Assembly (NCBI RefSeq): GCF_022829385.1
Contig: NZ_JAKSXX010000209.1
Location: 1 to 39,300, forward strand
Origin: Methylobacterium sp. J-070
GTDB taxonomy: Bacteria > Pseudomonadota > Alphaproteobacteria > Rhizobiales > Beijerinckiaceae
Reading direction: 5' to 3'
Length of the DNA stretch: 39,300 nucleotides
The notes beneath the pieces were generated by a model that saw nothing but the letters and a program-made list of their open reading frames with translations, was not told the origin of the DNA and did not search any database. Position numbers and translations under genes: made by a program. Below, piece by piece: positions 11,660 to 19,290 of this stretch. Each line of letters begins with the position of its first letter. Position 1 is the first letter of the stretch.

Positions 11660-12667
11660 ATGATCGGGCGTGTACTGATGGCGGCAGTCCTGCCGCTCTG
11701 GGTGGTTGCCGTCGCGTCTGCGGCCGACCTCGATCCCGCGAAGGCCGACAAGGTGCCGGAGGTTGCCCCCGCGCAGAATGCGTCGTTCTTCCTCTTCTCC
11801 GATACCCAGATCAGCTATCGCTACCAATTTCCCACGGTCTCGCCCGGTGTCCAGATCCAGCGGGCCGACGGAAGCTTCGTCTCGCGGGAGGCGCCCAAGC
11901 AGATCCTCGGCATCGCGCACGCGGATGCCTGGGCCTACGGCACGAACTTCTTCTCCCTCGACATCCTGAAGTCGGGTTCTCAGTTCCCGGCCGGCACGAC
12001 GAATCCGCCCGGCAGCATCGGCGCGCCGTTCTTCGAGGATTTCGGCAACACCGAGGCCTACGGCCTCTATCGCGGCACCCTCAGCCTGAACGCGCTCACC
12101 AGCTCCAAGGCCTTCGCCATACCGGGCTTCGTCAAGGACGTGTCGCTCGCCTTCGGCTTCGACGCGAATTCGCAGAATGACGCCTTCGGCTCGAAGAAGC
12201 GCGATGTCGTCGGCGGCCTGAACTTCGCGTTCGACGTCCCCGCGGGCTTCCTCAATCTCAGCACCCACGCCTACAAGGAATGGAACCGCAACGGATTCAA
12301 CGTCCAGCCGGATCGCGACCAGAGCTTCGACGTCGTCCCCGAGTTCGAGATCGTCTACAACTTTCCGCTGGCCTTCACCAACCTGCCGCTCAGCGTCACG
12401 GGCTTCAACAACATCGTGCTGCCCAAGGGGCGCGGCGTGCAGAACGTGGCCGACTTCCAGTTCAACCCCAAGCGCGGCCTCGAATTCCTCTCGCGCACCA
12501 ACCTCGTGCTCGACCTCGGCAAGCTGATCTACGATCAGCCCAATCGGGTCGATGTCTTCATCGGCTTCCAGTACTGGCTGAACAAGTTCGGCAACGTCGA
12601 GACCGCGAGCTTCAAGGGCACCGAGGAGAAGAGCTTCCTGGCGGGCTTCGCGTTCCACGTCTTCTGA
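11660..12667 (+). CDS. Tsx-like nucleoside/nucleobase outer-membrane channel
   Basis: This 335-residue protein starts with a Sec signal peptide (MIGRVLMAAVLPLWVVAVASA, cleavage near ADLDP) and ends in the aromatic residue F, as outer-membrane beta-barrels do. Alternating hydrophobic and polar stretches with many aromatic residues run through the chain (SYRYQF, DAWAYGTNFFSLDIL, VFIGFQYWLNKFGN), and the fold pattern fits the Tsx channel family, which lets nucleosides and bases cross the outer membrane. It is the first gene of an operon with a BMP-type ABC importer, the ATPase gene following after 30 nt. That would give a full outer-to-inner membrane uptake route. GAGG lies immediately before the ATG at 11660. 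Confidence 0.8.
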   Translation: MIGRVLMAAVLPLWVVAVASAADLDPAKADKVPEVAPAQNASFFLFSDTQISYRYQFPTVSPGVQIQRADGSFVSREAPKQILGIAHADAWAYGTNFFSLDILKSGSQFPAGTTNPPGSIGAPFFEDFGNTEAYGLYRGTLSLNALTSSKAFAIPGFVKDVSLAFGFDANSQNDAFGSKKRDVVGGLNFAFDVPAGFLNLSTHAYKEWNRNGFNVQPDRDQSFDVVPEFEIVYNFPLAFTNLPLSVTGFNNIVLPKGRGVQNVADFQFNPKRGLEFLSRTNLVLDLGKLIYDQPNRVDVFIGFQYWLNKFGNVETASFKGTEEKSFLAGFAFHVF

Positions 12668-12697
12668 CGCGGCCTTGCGGTGCGGAGCGAGCGGGCC

Positions 12698-14308
12698 ATG
12701 GCGGACGGCACGGGATCGGGAGCGGCGGCGGTCGATCCGAGGCCGCTGTTCGGCGCCTACGGCATCGTGAAGCGCTTCGGGTCCTTCACGGCCAACGACC
12801 GCGTCGATCTCGAGATCCGCGCCGGCGAGATCCACGCCCTGCTCGGCGAGAACGGGGCCGGGAAGTCGACGCTGATGAAGATCCTCTACGGCCTCCTGGA
12901 GCCGACCGAGGGTGTCGTCACGCATCGCGGCGAGGCGGTCCGATTGCGCAACCCCGAGGCCGCCCGCCGGCTCGGCATCGGCATGGTGTTCCAGCACTTC
13001 TCCCTCTGCGAGAACCTGACGGTCGCCGAGAACATCGCCCTGGTGATGGAGCGCGGCCTCCGCCGGGGGACGCTGGCGGAGCGGATCGCGGCGCTCGGGG
13101 CGACCTACGGCCTGCATCTGGAGCCGGACCGGCCGGTCTGGTCGCTCTCGGCCGGCGAGCGCCAGCGCATCGAGATCGTGCGCTGCCTGCTCCAGGAGCC
13201 GAAGCTGCTGATCCTCGACGAGCCGACCTCGGTGCTCACGCCGGGCGAGGCGGAACTCCTGTTCACGGTGCTGGAGCGCCTGCGCGCCGAGGGGCGGGCG
13301 CTGCTCTACATCTCGCACCGGCTCGAGGAGGTGCGGCGCCTCTGCGCCCGCGCCACCATCCTGCGCGGCGGCCGGGTCGTCGGCGCCTGCGACCCGCGCG
13401 CCGAGAGCGCCGCGTCGCTCGCCGCGCTCATGGTGGGCGAGCAGGTCCGCGAGGTCGCCCCGGGGCCGACCACGTCCGGCGGGGGCGAGCGCCTGCGGCT
13501 GGAGCAGCTGTCGCTGCCCGCCCCGGGGCTGCACGCCACCGGCCTGCGCGCCATCACCCTCGGCCTGCGCGGCGGCGAGATCCTGGGCATCGCCGGCATC
13601 GCCGGCAACGGTCAGGCGGAACTCTTCGCCGCCCTGTCCGGGGAAGTCCCGGCGCCGCAGGCCGGGGCCGTGCGGATCGACGGCACGCCCGCCGGACATC
13701 TCGGAGTCAACGCCCGCCGCCGGCTCGGCGCGGCCTTCGTGCCGGAGGAGCGCAACGGCCATGCCGCCGCCCCCGGCATGAGCCTGTCCGAGAACGTCAT
13801 CCTCTCGCGCCATGCCACCGCGCCGCTGACGCGCTTCGGCCTCGTGCGCCGGGCCGCCGCCCGGGCGCTGGCGGGTCGGGTGATCGAGGCCTTCGACGTC
13901 CGCAAGGCGGGCGCGGATCCGGCCGCCGGCACGCTTTCGGGCGGCAACCTCCAGAAGTTCGTGATCGGGCGCGAGATCCAGGCCGAGCCCGGCATCCTGG
14001 TGGTCGACCAGCCGACCTGGGGGGTCGACGCCGCGGCGGCGGCGCGGATCCGGCAGGCCCTCCTCGACCTTGCCGCCCGCGGCAGCGCCATCCTGGTGAT
14101 CAGCCAGGATCTCGACGAGCTGTTCGAGGTTGCGGGCTCGATCGCCGTCCTCCACGCCGGGCACCTGTCCCCCGCCGTACCGCGGACCGGGACGACGCGC
14201 GAGGCCGTGGGCCTGCTGATGGGCGGTGCGGGCGGCCCGCCCGTCGCGGCGGACGCCGCCGCTTCCGGCCGCGCCGTCACGCGCTCCGAGATCGCCCATG
14301 CGCCTTGA
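12698..14308 (+). CDS. BMP-type ABC importer, double ATPase subunit (system 1)
   Basis: This 536-residue cytoplasmic protein contains two ATP-binding domains in tandem, as in the nucleoside/sugar importers of the BMP and RbsA type. The first has a complete Walker A (GENGAGKST, 50-58), signature LSAGERQRIEI and Walker B LLILDEPTS. The second has a degenerate Walker A (GIAGIAGNGQAE), signature LSGGNLQKF and an altered Walker B (ILVVDQPTWGVD), which is normal for this class. The ATG at 12698 is preferred; a GTG at 12680 is possible. The permease gene downstream overlaps by 11 nt. The operon also has an outer-membrane channel, so the likely cargo is a purine nucleoside or base. Confidence 0.92.
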   Translation: MADGTGSGAAAVDPRPLFGAYGIVKRFGSFTANDRVDLEIRAGEIHALLGENGAGKSTLMKILYGLLEPTEGVVTHRGEAVRLRNPEAARRLGIGMVFQHFSLCENLTVAENIALVMERGLRRGTLAERIAALGATYGLHLEPDRPVWSLSAGERQRIEIVRCLLQEPKLLILDEPTSVLTPGEAELLFTVLERLRAEGRALLYISHRLEEVRRLCARATILRGGRVVGACDPRAESAASLAALMVGEQVREVAPGPTTSGGGERLRLEQLSLPAPGLHATGLRAITLGLRGGEILGIAGIAGNGQAELFAALSGEVPAPQAGAVRIDGTPAGHLGVNARRRLGAAFVPEERNGHAAAPGMSLSENVILSRHATAPLTRFGLVRRAAARALAGRVIEAFDVRKAGADPAAGTLSGGNLQKFVIGREIQAEPGILVVDQPTWGVDAAAAARIRQALLDLAARGSAILVISQDLDELFEVAGSIAVLHAGHLSPAVPRTGTTREAVGLLMGGAGGPPVAADAAASGRAVTRSEIAHAP

Positions 14309-15374
14309 TCTCGTGCCGCGCGACAGGCGCTCGCCGCTGGCCGCGGCCCTGTCGCCGGTCCTGGCCTTCCTGACGGCCGTCCTCATCGGCGGCGTGGCGG
14401 TCGCGATGCTCGGCGTCGCGCCGGGCGCGGCCTTCACCGTCTACTTCGTGGCGCCCCTCTCCGAGCTGTGGTCGCTGCAGGAGATCGCCCTGAAGGCGGC
14501 GCCCCTCGCCCTGATCGCGACGGGTCTCGCCTTCTGCTACCGGGCGAACCTGTGGAACATCGGGGCCGAGGGCCAGTTCGTGGTCGGCGGCCTCGCCGGC
14601 GGCTGGGTGGCGATCGCGACCCACGGCAGCGCGGGCTTCACCGCCTGGATCCTGCCCGCGATGCTGATCGCGGGGACATGCGCCGGCATCGCCTACGCGA
14701 TGATCCCGGCGCTCCTCCGGGTCCGGCTCGGCGTCTCGGAGATCCTGACGAGCCTGATGCTCGTCTACGTGGCGGAACTCCTCCTCGACTACATGGCCCG
14801 GGGGCCGCTGCGCGATCCCGCGGGCTTCAACTTCCCGCAGAGCGTCGGCTTCGACGAGGCCGCCCGCCTTCCCTACCTGATGGAGGGCGACACCTTGCAC
14901 GCGGGTGTGCTCGTGGCGCTCGTGGCCGTCGTGCTCGCGACCCTCGTCCTCGGTCGCAGCCTGTTCGGGTTCGCGACGCGCGTCGCCGGTGCCAGCCCCC
15001 GCGCCGCCCGGTTCGCCGGCTTCAGCGAGGAGCGGCTGACGCTGGCCGCCTTCGCGATCTCGGGCGGCGCGGCGGGGCTCGCCGGGATCGCCGAAGTCGC
15101 GGGCCGAATCGGCCAGCTCCAGCCCACGATCTCGCCGGGCTACGGGTTCACCGCGATCATCGTCGCCTTTCTCGGCCGGCTCTCCCCCCTCGGCATCCTC
15201 GCCGCCGCCCTGGTGATCGCGGTGACCACCATCGGCGGCGAGGCGGCGCAGATCGACCTCCGGCTTCCCCTCGACCTGACCCGGGCCTTCCAGGGCCTGC
15301 TGCTCTGCCTCGTCCTCGGGGCCGACGTGCTCACGCGCTTCAAGGTCCGTCTCGTTCCGGGGGCGGCGCGATGA
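14298..15374 (+). CDS. BMP-type ABC importer permease A (system 1)
   Basis: This 358-residue inner-membrane permease belongs to the branched-chain amino acid/sugar BPD_transp_2 family used by nucleoside importers such as YufP/NupP. Landmarks are ALIATGLAFCYRANLWNIGAEGQ in the first third, VSEILTSLMLVYVAELLLDY and the GYGFTAIIVAFLGRLSP segment that precedes the last helices. It forms the channel as a heterodimer with the next gene product. Its start overlaps the ATPase gene by 11 nt, and its stop overlaps the next start as ATGA, so the three genes are tightly coupled. Its counterpart in system 2 is at 24459-25616. Confidence 0.92.
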   Translation: MRLDLVPRDRRSPLAAALSPVLAFLTAVLIGGVAVAMLGVAPGAAFTVYFVAPLSELWSLQEIALKAAPLALIATGLAFCYRANLWNIGAEGQFVVGGLAGGWVAIATHGSAGFTAWILPAMLIAGTCAGIAYAMIPALLRVRLGVSEILTSLMLVYVAELLLDYMARGPLRDPAGFNFPQSVGFDEAARLPYLMEGDTLHAGVLVALVAVVLATLVLGRSLFGFATRVAGASPRAARFAGFSEERLTLAAFAISGGAAGLAGIAEVAGRIGQLQPTISPGYGFTAIIVAFLGRLSPLGILAAALVIAVTTIGGEAAQIDLRLPLDLTRAFQGLLLCLVLGADVLTRFKVRLVPGAAR

Positions 15375-16297
15375 GCCTCGACACGGTCCAGATGGTGCTG
15401 GTCACGGTGCTGACGGCCGCGACCCCTCTGATCATCGCGGCCCTCGGCGAACTCGTGGCCGAGCGCGCGGGCGTGCTCAATCTCGGCGTCGAGGGCATGA
15501 TGGTGTTCGGGGCGGCGCTGGGCTTCGCCGCCGCCATGGAGACCGGCTCGACCCTCCTCGGCGCGCTCGCCGGGGCCGGCGCCGGGATCGGGCTCGCGGC
15601 CGTGTTCGGACTGCTCACGGTGGGGCTCGCGGCCAACCAGGTGGCCTCCGGACTCGCGCTCACGATCCTCGGCCTCGGCCTCTCGGGGCTCGTCGGGGCC
15701 GGCTATGTCGGGCTGAAGCGCGAGCCGGCGCCCCTGCTCCATGTGCCGGGCCTGAGCGATCTGCCGGGCGTCGGGCGCCTGCTGTTCGGAGAGGACGCCT
15801 TCGTCTACGTCGGCCTCGGCCTGGCGGTGGGCGTCTCGTGGTTCCTGTGGCGGACGCGGGCCGGGCTGATCCTGCGGGCCATCGGCGACGACCCCGTCGC
15901 GACCCACGCGCTCGGCCTTCCGGTCCGCGGCGTGCGCTTCCTGGCGGTGCTGTTCGGGGGCGCCTGCGCGGGACTGGCCGGATCCTACCTGTCCCTCGCC
16001 TACACGCCGTTCTGGGCCCCCGCGATGACGGCGGGCCGTGGCTGGATCGCCCTCGCCCTCGTGGTCTTCGCGTCCTGGCGGCCGGCCCGGGTGGTGGCCG
16101 GCGCGACGCTGTTCGGCGGCGCCACCGTGCTGCAGCTCCATGCCCAGGCGGCGAGCCTCGGCCTGCCCGGGCAGCTGCTCTCGGCACTCCCCTACCTCGC
16201 GACCATCCTGGCGCTGGTCCTGCTGTCGCTGGGCCGGCGGCAGGGCGGTTCGCTGGCGCCCGCCGCCCTCGGGCGCGACTTCACCCCGCACCGCTAG
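15371..16297 (+). CDS. BMP-type ABC importer permease B (system 1)
   Basis: This 308-residue inner-membrane permease is the shorter partner of the heterodimer, the YufQ/NupQ type. Near the N-terminus it has the hallmark ELVAERAGVLNLGVEGMM, and later the RAIGDDPVATHALGLPV cytoplasmic loop thought to contact the ATPase in this family. The start codon overlaps the stop of permease A by four bases. The stop codon lies inside a perfect 16-nt palindrome (16288-16303) that separates it from the binding-protein gene 28 bases downstream. Confidence 0.92.
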   Translation: MSLDTVQMVLVTVLTAATPLIIAALGELVAERAGVLNLGVEGMMVFGAALGFAAAMETGSTLLGALAGAGAGIGLAAVFGLLTVGLAANQVASGLALTILGLGLSGLVGAGYVGLKREPAPLLHVPGLSDLPGVGRLLFGEDAFVYVGLGLAVGVSWFLWRTRAGLILRAIGDDPVATHALGLPVRGVRFLAVLFGGACAGLAGSYLSLAYTPFWAPAMTAGRGWIALALVVFASWRPARVVAGATLFGGATVLQLHAQAASLGLPGQLLSALPYLATILALVLLSLGRRQGGSLAPAALGRDFTPHR

Positions 16298-16303
16298 CGG
16301 TGC
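16288..16303. repeat. Perfect palindrome between permease and binding-protein genes
   Basis: GCACCGCTAGCGGTGC reads the same on both strands. In RNA it would form a 6-bp stem with a 4-nt loop, placed over the permease stop codon (16295-16297) and just before the binding-protein ribosome site. No T-run follows, so it is not a classical terminator. It could protect a processed transcript end and help give the binding protein a different expression level from the permeases. Confidence 0.5.
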
Positions 16304-16325
16304 TGCTATCGAGAGGACATCCCGG

Positions 16326-17390
16326 ATGCTGCGGACCACCCTCGGCGCCTGCCTCGGCGCCCTCCTGCTCCTCGCCGGCCCGGCCCGCGCCGAGGACAAG
16401 CTCAAGGTCGGCTTCGTCTATGTCGGGCCGGTGGCCGATTACGGCTACTCGTTCCAGCACGACCTCAGCCGCAAGGCGCTCGCGGAGGCGCTGCCCGATA
16501 AGGTCGAGACCACCTACCTCGAGAACGTGCCGGAGGCCGACAGCGAGCGGGCGATCGAGAAGCTCGCCCGCTCGGGGATGGGCCTGATCTTCACCACGTC
16601 CTTCGGCTTCATGGAGCCGACCCTGAAGGTCGCCAAGAAGTTCCCGAAGGTGAAGTTCGAGCACGCCACCGGCTACAAGCGCGCCGCCAACGTCTCGACC
16701 TACTCGGCGCGCTTCTACGAGGGCCGCTACGTCTGCGGGAAGATCGCCGCCACGCTCACGAAGTCGGGGACGGTCGGCTACATCGCGTCCTTCCCGATCC
16801 CCGAGGTGGTGAGCGGGATCAACGCCTTCATGCTGGGCGCGCAGTCGGTCAACCCGGCCGTCAAGCTGAAGATCGTCTGGGTGAACACGTGGTTCGACCC
16901 GGGCAAGGAGGCCGAAGCCGCCAAGGCCCTGCTCGCCCAGGGCGCCGACATCCTCGCCCAGCACACCGACTCCGCCGCGCCGCTCCAGGAGGCCGAGAAA
17001 CAGGGCAAGCTCGCCTTCGGCCAATCCTCGGACCAGTACCGCTTCGCCCCGAAGGCGCAGCTCACCGCCGTGGTGGACGACTGGAACGGCTACGTCATCC
17101 GCGAGGCGAAGGCCGTCCTCGACGGCACGTGGCAGAGCCACGACACCTGGGGCGGGATCAAGGACGGCATGGTCGTGCTGGCGCCGTTCACCAACATGCC
17201 CGCCGACGTGAAGGCGATGGCCGAGGACACGGTCAAGGCCATCGCGTCCGGCAAGGTCCACGCCTTCGCGGGTCCCGTGACGAAGCAGGACGGCAGCGTC
17301 GCCGTGAAGGAGGGCGAGACCGCCCCCGACCCGATGATCCTGGGCATGAACTGGTACGTGAAGGGGATCGACGACAAGCTGCCGCAATGA
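16326..17390 (+). CDS. BMP-family ABC substrate-binding protein (system 1)
   Basis: This 354-residue periplasmic protein has a Sec signal peptide (MLRTTLGACLGALLLLAGPARA, cleavage before EDKLK). There is no lipobox cysteine, so it is soluble. The mature chain opens with the BMP-family strand VGFVYVGPVADYGYS and has further family blocks: GLIFTTSFGFM, YIASFPIPEVVSGINAF and ILAQHTDSAAP. Family members bind purine nucleosides or bases. It is the last gene of system 1, a less usual position, as the binding protein usually comes first. GAGAGGA lies upstream of the ATG. It is clearly paralogous to the Tat-type binding protein at 23287-24393. Confidence 0.93.
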   Translation: MLRTTLGACLGALLLLAGPARAEDKLKVGFVYVGPVADYGYSFQHDLSRKALAEALPDKVETTYLENVPEADSERAIEKLARSGMGLIFTTSFGFMEPTLKVAKKFPKVKFEHATGYKRAANVSTYSARFYEGRYVCGKIAATLTKSGTVGYIASFPIPEVVSGINAFMLGAQSVNPAVKLKIVWVNTWFDPGKEAEAAKALLAQGADILAQHTDSAAPLQEAEKQGKLAFGQSSDQYRFAPKAQLTAVVDDWNGYVIREAKAVLDGTWQSHDTWGGIKDGMVVLAPFTNMPADVKAMAEDTVKAIASGKVHAFAGPVTKQDGSVAVKEGETAPDPMILGMNWYVKGIDDKLPQ

Positions 17391-17400
17391 GACCCGGCGC

Positions 17401-17447
17401 CGGCTCCGGACCACGCGGGACTTGCGCCCCGGACCGGATCGGAGCCG
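17401..17447. terminator. Weak candidate bidirectional terminator
   Basis: CGGCTCCG at 17401-17408 has a perfect inverted copy at 17440-17447, with 31 bases between. It lies in the 58-base gap between the convergent ends of the binding-protein gene (17390) and the small exported protein gene (17449). The loop is long and no T-run follows either arm, so this is only suggestive. Confidence 0.25.
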
Positions 17448-17448
17448 T

Positions 17449-17718
17449 TCAGTAACGGCCCGGCGGCGGCGCCGGGACGCCGGGCGGGGGCGCCGCCGGA
17501 TCCTCGACCGCGACGCCCTCGCCCCTGCGCGGAACCGGGATCGCGTCCCCCGAGCGGATCGCCTCGGCCTCGTTGCGCGGGCCGGCGAGGCCCTCGGTGC
17601 CCCCCGGGGCCGTGGCGGGATCGCGGCCGGCGGGGGCACCGACGGATTGCGCCTGCGCCGCCGCGGCGGTTCCGAGAAGGCTGCCGAGAGCCAGGATCAG
17701 GGCCATCGTGCGTCGCAT
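17449..17718 (-). CDS. Small exported proline-rich protein with TAPGG motif
   Basis: I do not recognise a named family. The 89-residue protein has a signal peptide (MRRTMALILALGSLLGTAAAAQA, cleavage before QSVGAP). The short mature chain contains PAGRDPATAPGGTEGLAG, related to motifs in the proteins at 17849-18073 and 22796-23056. It ends in a proline-rich tail (APPPGVPAPPPGRY). GAGGCGG before the ATG at 17718 supports the start. It is convergent with the system 1 binding-protein gene. Confidence 0.65.
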   Translation of the reverse strand: MRRTMALILALGSLLGTAAAAQAQSVGAPAGRDPATAPGGTEGLAGPRNEAEAIRSGDAIPVPRRGEGVAVEDPAAPPPGVPAPPPGRY

Positions 17719-17848
17719 CACACCGCCTCGTCTTCGAGAAGCCAGGACACGGATCGAATGGCGCAGGCGTCCGCGGGTTCCATCGCACCGGCGCCTGGGC
17801 GTTGTTTGCCGCAACCGGCTGCCGGCCCAGGCTCGCGGCCGGCCCGGA

Positions 17849-18073
17849 CTAGCGCCGTCGATGGGGGATGTGAGCCCTGCGGTGGCGACGGGCGGCCCGG
17901 CCGCGCAGACCGCCCGGGGCGGTGACACGGGGTTGGCCGGCCGGAGAGATCAGGGTGCCCTGCGCGGCGGCCCGGCTCGGCAGGACGAGCCGTCCGCCCG
18001 TGAACCCGGCCCCGAGACCCAGCCACGCGGCCGCGGCCAGGACGATGATCCATCCGCTGCGCGTGCTCCGCAT
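17849..18073 (-). CDS. Small exported or membrane-anchored protein with TAPGGLxGRAA motif
   Basis: This 74-residue protein has one hydrophobic N-terminal segment (GWIIVLAAAAWLGLGAGF), which is either a signal anchor or an uncleaved signal. It then has SPAGQPRVTAPGGLRGRAA and a very basic tail (RRHRRAHIPHRRR). The central block matches PAGIPAVTAPGGLEGRAA in the protein at 22796-23056. The ATG at 18073 is preceded by GGGGGAG at a slightly long distance. It lies 77 nt downstream of the uraD-uraH gene on the same strand. Its function is unknown, and base composition alone could keep this frame open, so I am only moderately sure. Confidence 0.55.
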   Translation of the reverse strand: MRSTRSGWIIVLAAAAWLGLGAGFTGGRLVLPSRAAAQGTLISPAGQPRVTAPGGLRGRAARRHRRAHIPHRRR

Positions 18074-18150
18074 CCGATCCACTCCCCCGGGCCCGCACGG
18101 TCTCACGGGGCCTGCGCAAGCCGCGTGGCGCAAGTCGCGTGCCGCGGGCG

Positions 18151-19035
18151 TCAGCTGCCGCGATAGGTCTGGAAGCTCCAGGGCGTCGCTGCCAGCGGCA
18201 CGTGATAATGCGCCTCCGGGTCCGCCACGCCGAAGCGCAGGGGCACGACGTCGAGAAACGGCGGCTGCGGCAGGCGCATGCCGATCCGGCGGTGGTAGTC
18301 GCCGAGCCGGAACCGGATCTCGTAGACCGCGATCGGCACCGGGCGCCCGCCGATCAGCGGGACGTCGGTGCGCCCGTCCGCGTTGGTCACGGCCCGGGCG
18401 ACGGGTGCGGTCTCGGACTCGGAGACGATCTCGACGAGGTCCAGGGCCACGCCTGCGGCCGGCTGTCCGAGCACGGTGTCGAGCACGTGGGTCGAGAGGC
18501 GCCCGGTGGTCCGCGGCGCGCCGGCCCCGTCCACCAGGAGACCGAGGCGGATCGCGGCGATGCGGAACACCTCCGTCTCGGCGGTGCGGAACTCCGTCTG
18601 CGGATCGGATCCGAGGCGATCCTCGAATGTCGCCATCAGCGAGGCGCGGCCGTGGCGCTTGATGCAGAGGATGAACGGGATGCCGAAGCGGCTGCGGTAG
18701 GTCGCATTCATCGCCTCGAAGCGGGCATAGTCCGACGCGGGCAGGCGATCCAGACCGGCCGCCGCCTGCTCGGCGACCGAATCGGGCGCGATCGTCCCGT
18801 CGCGGGCCGCGCGACCCGCAAGGTCCGGGTGACCGGCCAGCAGCGCCCGGCGCTGATCGCCGGGCGCCGCCTCGACGGCCGCGCACATCGCCGCGTGGAG
18901 CGCGACCACGGTGTCGAACGGCCTGTGCCTGGCCACGGCTTCGGCGACCCACGGCGCATGATCGAAGACGGCGCCGAGCGCCGCGACGAACGCGCCCTCC
19001 GGCATGCCGTTGAGATCCGTGAGAGCGATTGTCAT
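18151..19035 (-). CDS. Fused OHCU decarboxylase / 5-hydroxyisourate hydrolase (allantoin synthase)
   Basis: This 294-residue cytosolic protein joins the two enzymes that act after uricase. Residues 1-165 are UraD-like (2-oxo-4-hydroxy-4-carboxy-5-ureidoimidazoline decarboxylase): RHRPFDTVVALHAAM, AGHPDLAGRAA and RFGIPFILCIKRHG. Residues 178-294 are the transthyretin-like UraH (5-hydroxyisourate hydrolase), opening with LSTHVLDTVLGQPAAGV and ending in the diagnostic YRGS. Together they convert unstable 5-hydroxyisourate to S-allantoin. The same order occurs in eukaryotic allantoin synthase and some bacteria. The gene is divergent from the urate/xanthine permease and uricase genes across a 255-base region. 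No peroxisomal signal is expected in bacteria. Confidence 0.95.
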   Translation of the reverse strand: MTIALTDLNGMPEGAFVAALGAVFDHAPWVAEAVARHRPFDTVVALHAAMCAAVEAAPGDQRRALLAGHPDLAGRAARDGTIAPDSVAEQAAAGLDRLPASDYARFEAMNATYRSRFGIPFILCIKRHGRASLMATFEDRLGSDPQTEFRTAETEVFRIAAIRLGLLVDGAGAPRTTGRLSTHVLDTVLGQPAAGVALDLVEIVSESETAPVARAVTNADGRTDVPLIGGRPVPIAVYEIRFRLGDYHRRIGMRLPQPPFLDVVPLRFGVADPEAHYHVPLAATPWSFQTYRGS

Positions 19036-19211
19036 GGCGGCCTCGCATTCCGGTGCGGCACGTCCCGGGGCCATGGTTCCGGCGCGCCCGATCACGCCGA
19101 ACTCACTCTCGATCCCGGCAGCGACCGCGTTAGCAGGCAACAGGCCAACAGGATCCCGCGGCGGATCTCGCAGCGGCGCGGCAGGCCCGCTCCACCATCG
19201 GTCCCCCACGC

Positions 19212-19227
19212 TTGGCATATCCCTTGC
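19212..19227 (+). promoter_or_regulatory. Candidate sigma-54 promoter of the urate permease-uricase operon
   Basis: TTGGCATATCCCTTGC has GG at 19214-19215 and GC at 19226-19227 with exactly ten bases between, the invariant spacing of -24/-12 promoters recognised by RpoN. It departs from the usual TGGCACG-N4-TTGC only after TGGCA. Transcription would begin near 19239, about 50 bases before the permease ATG. Nitrogen control of urate use would make physiological sense. The enhancer-binding protein and its site were not identified. Confidence 0.5.
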
Positions 19228-19290
19228 CCACCGTTGCCGTGGCGCATGGTTCTTCTGCCAGCACGGTGTGCCCACAAGGGGGATCCTGCG

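Noticed and set aside
18139..19290. Long plus-strand extension upstream of the urate permease
   Set aside because: It is antisense to the UraD-UraH fusion and has the composition of a shadow frame. The permease starts at 19291 with a strong ribosome site.
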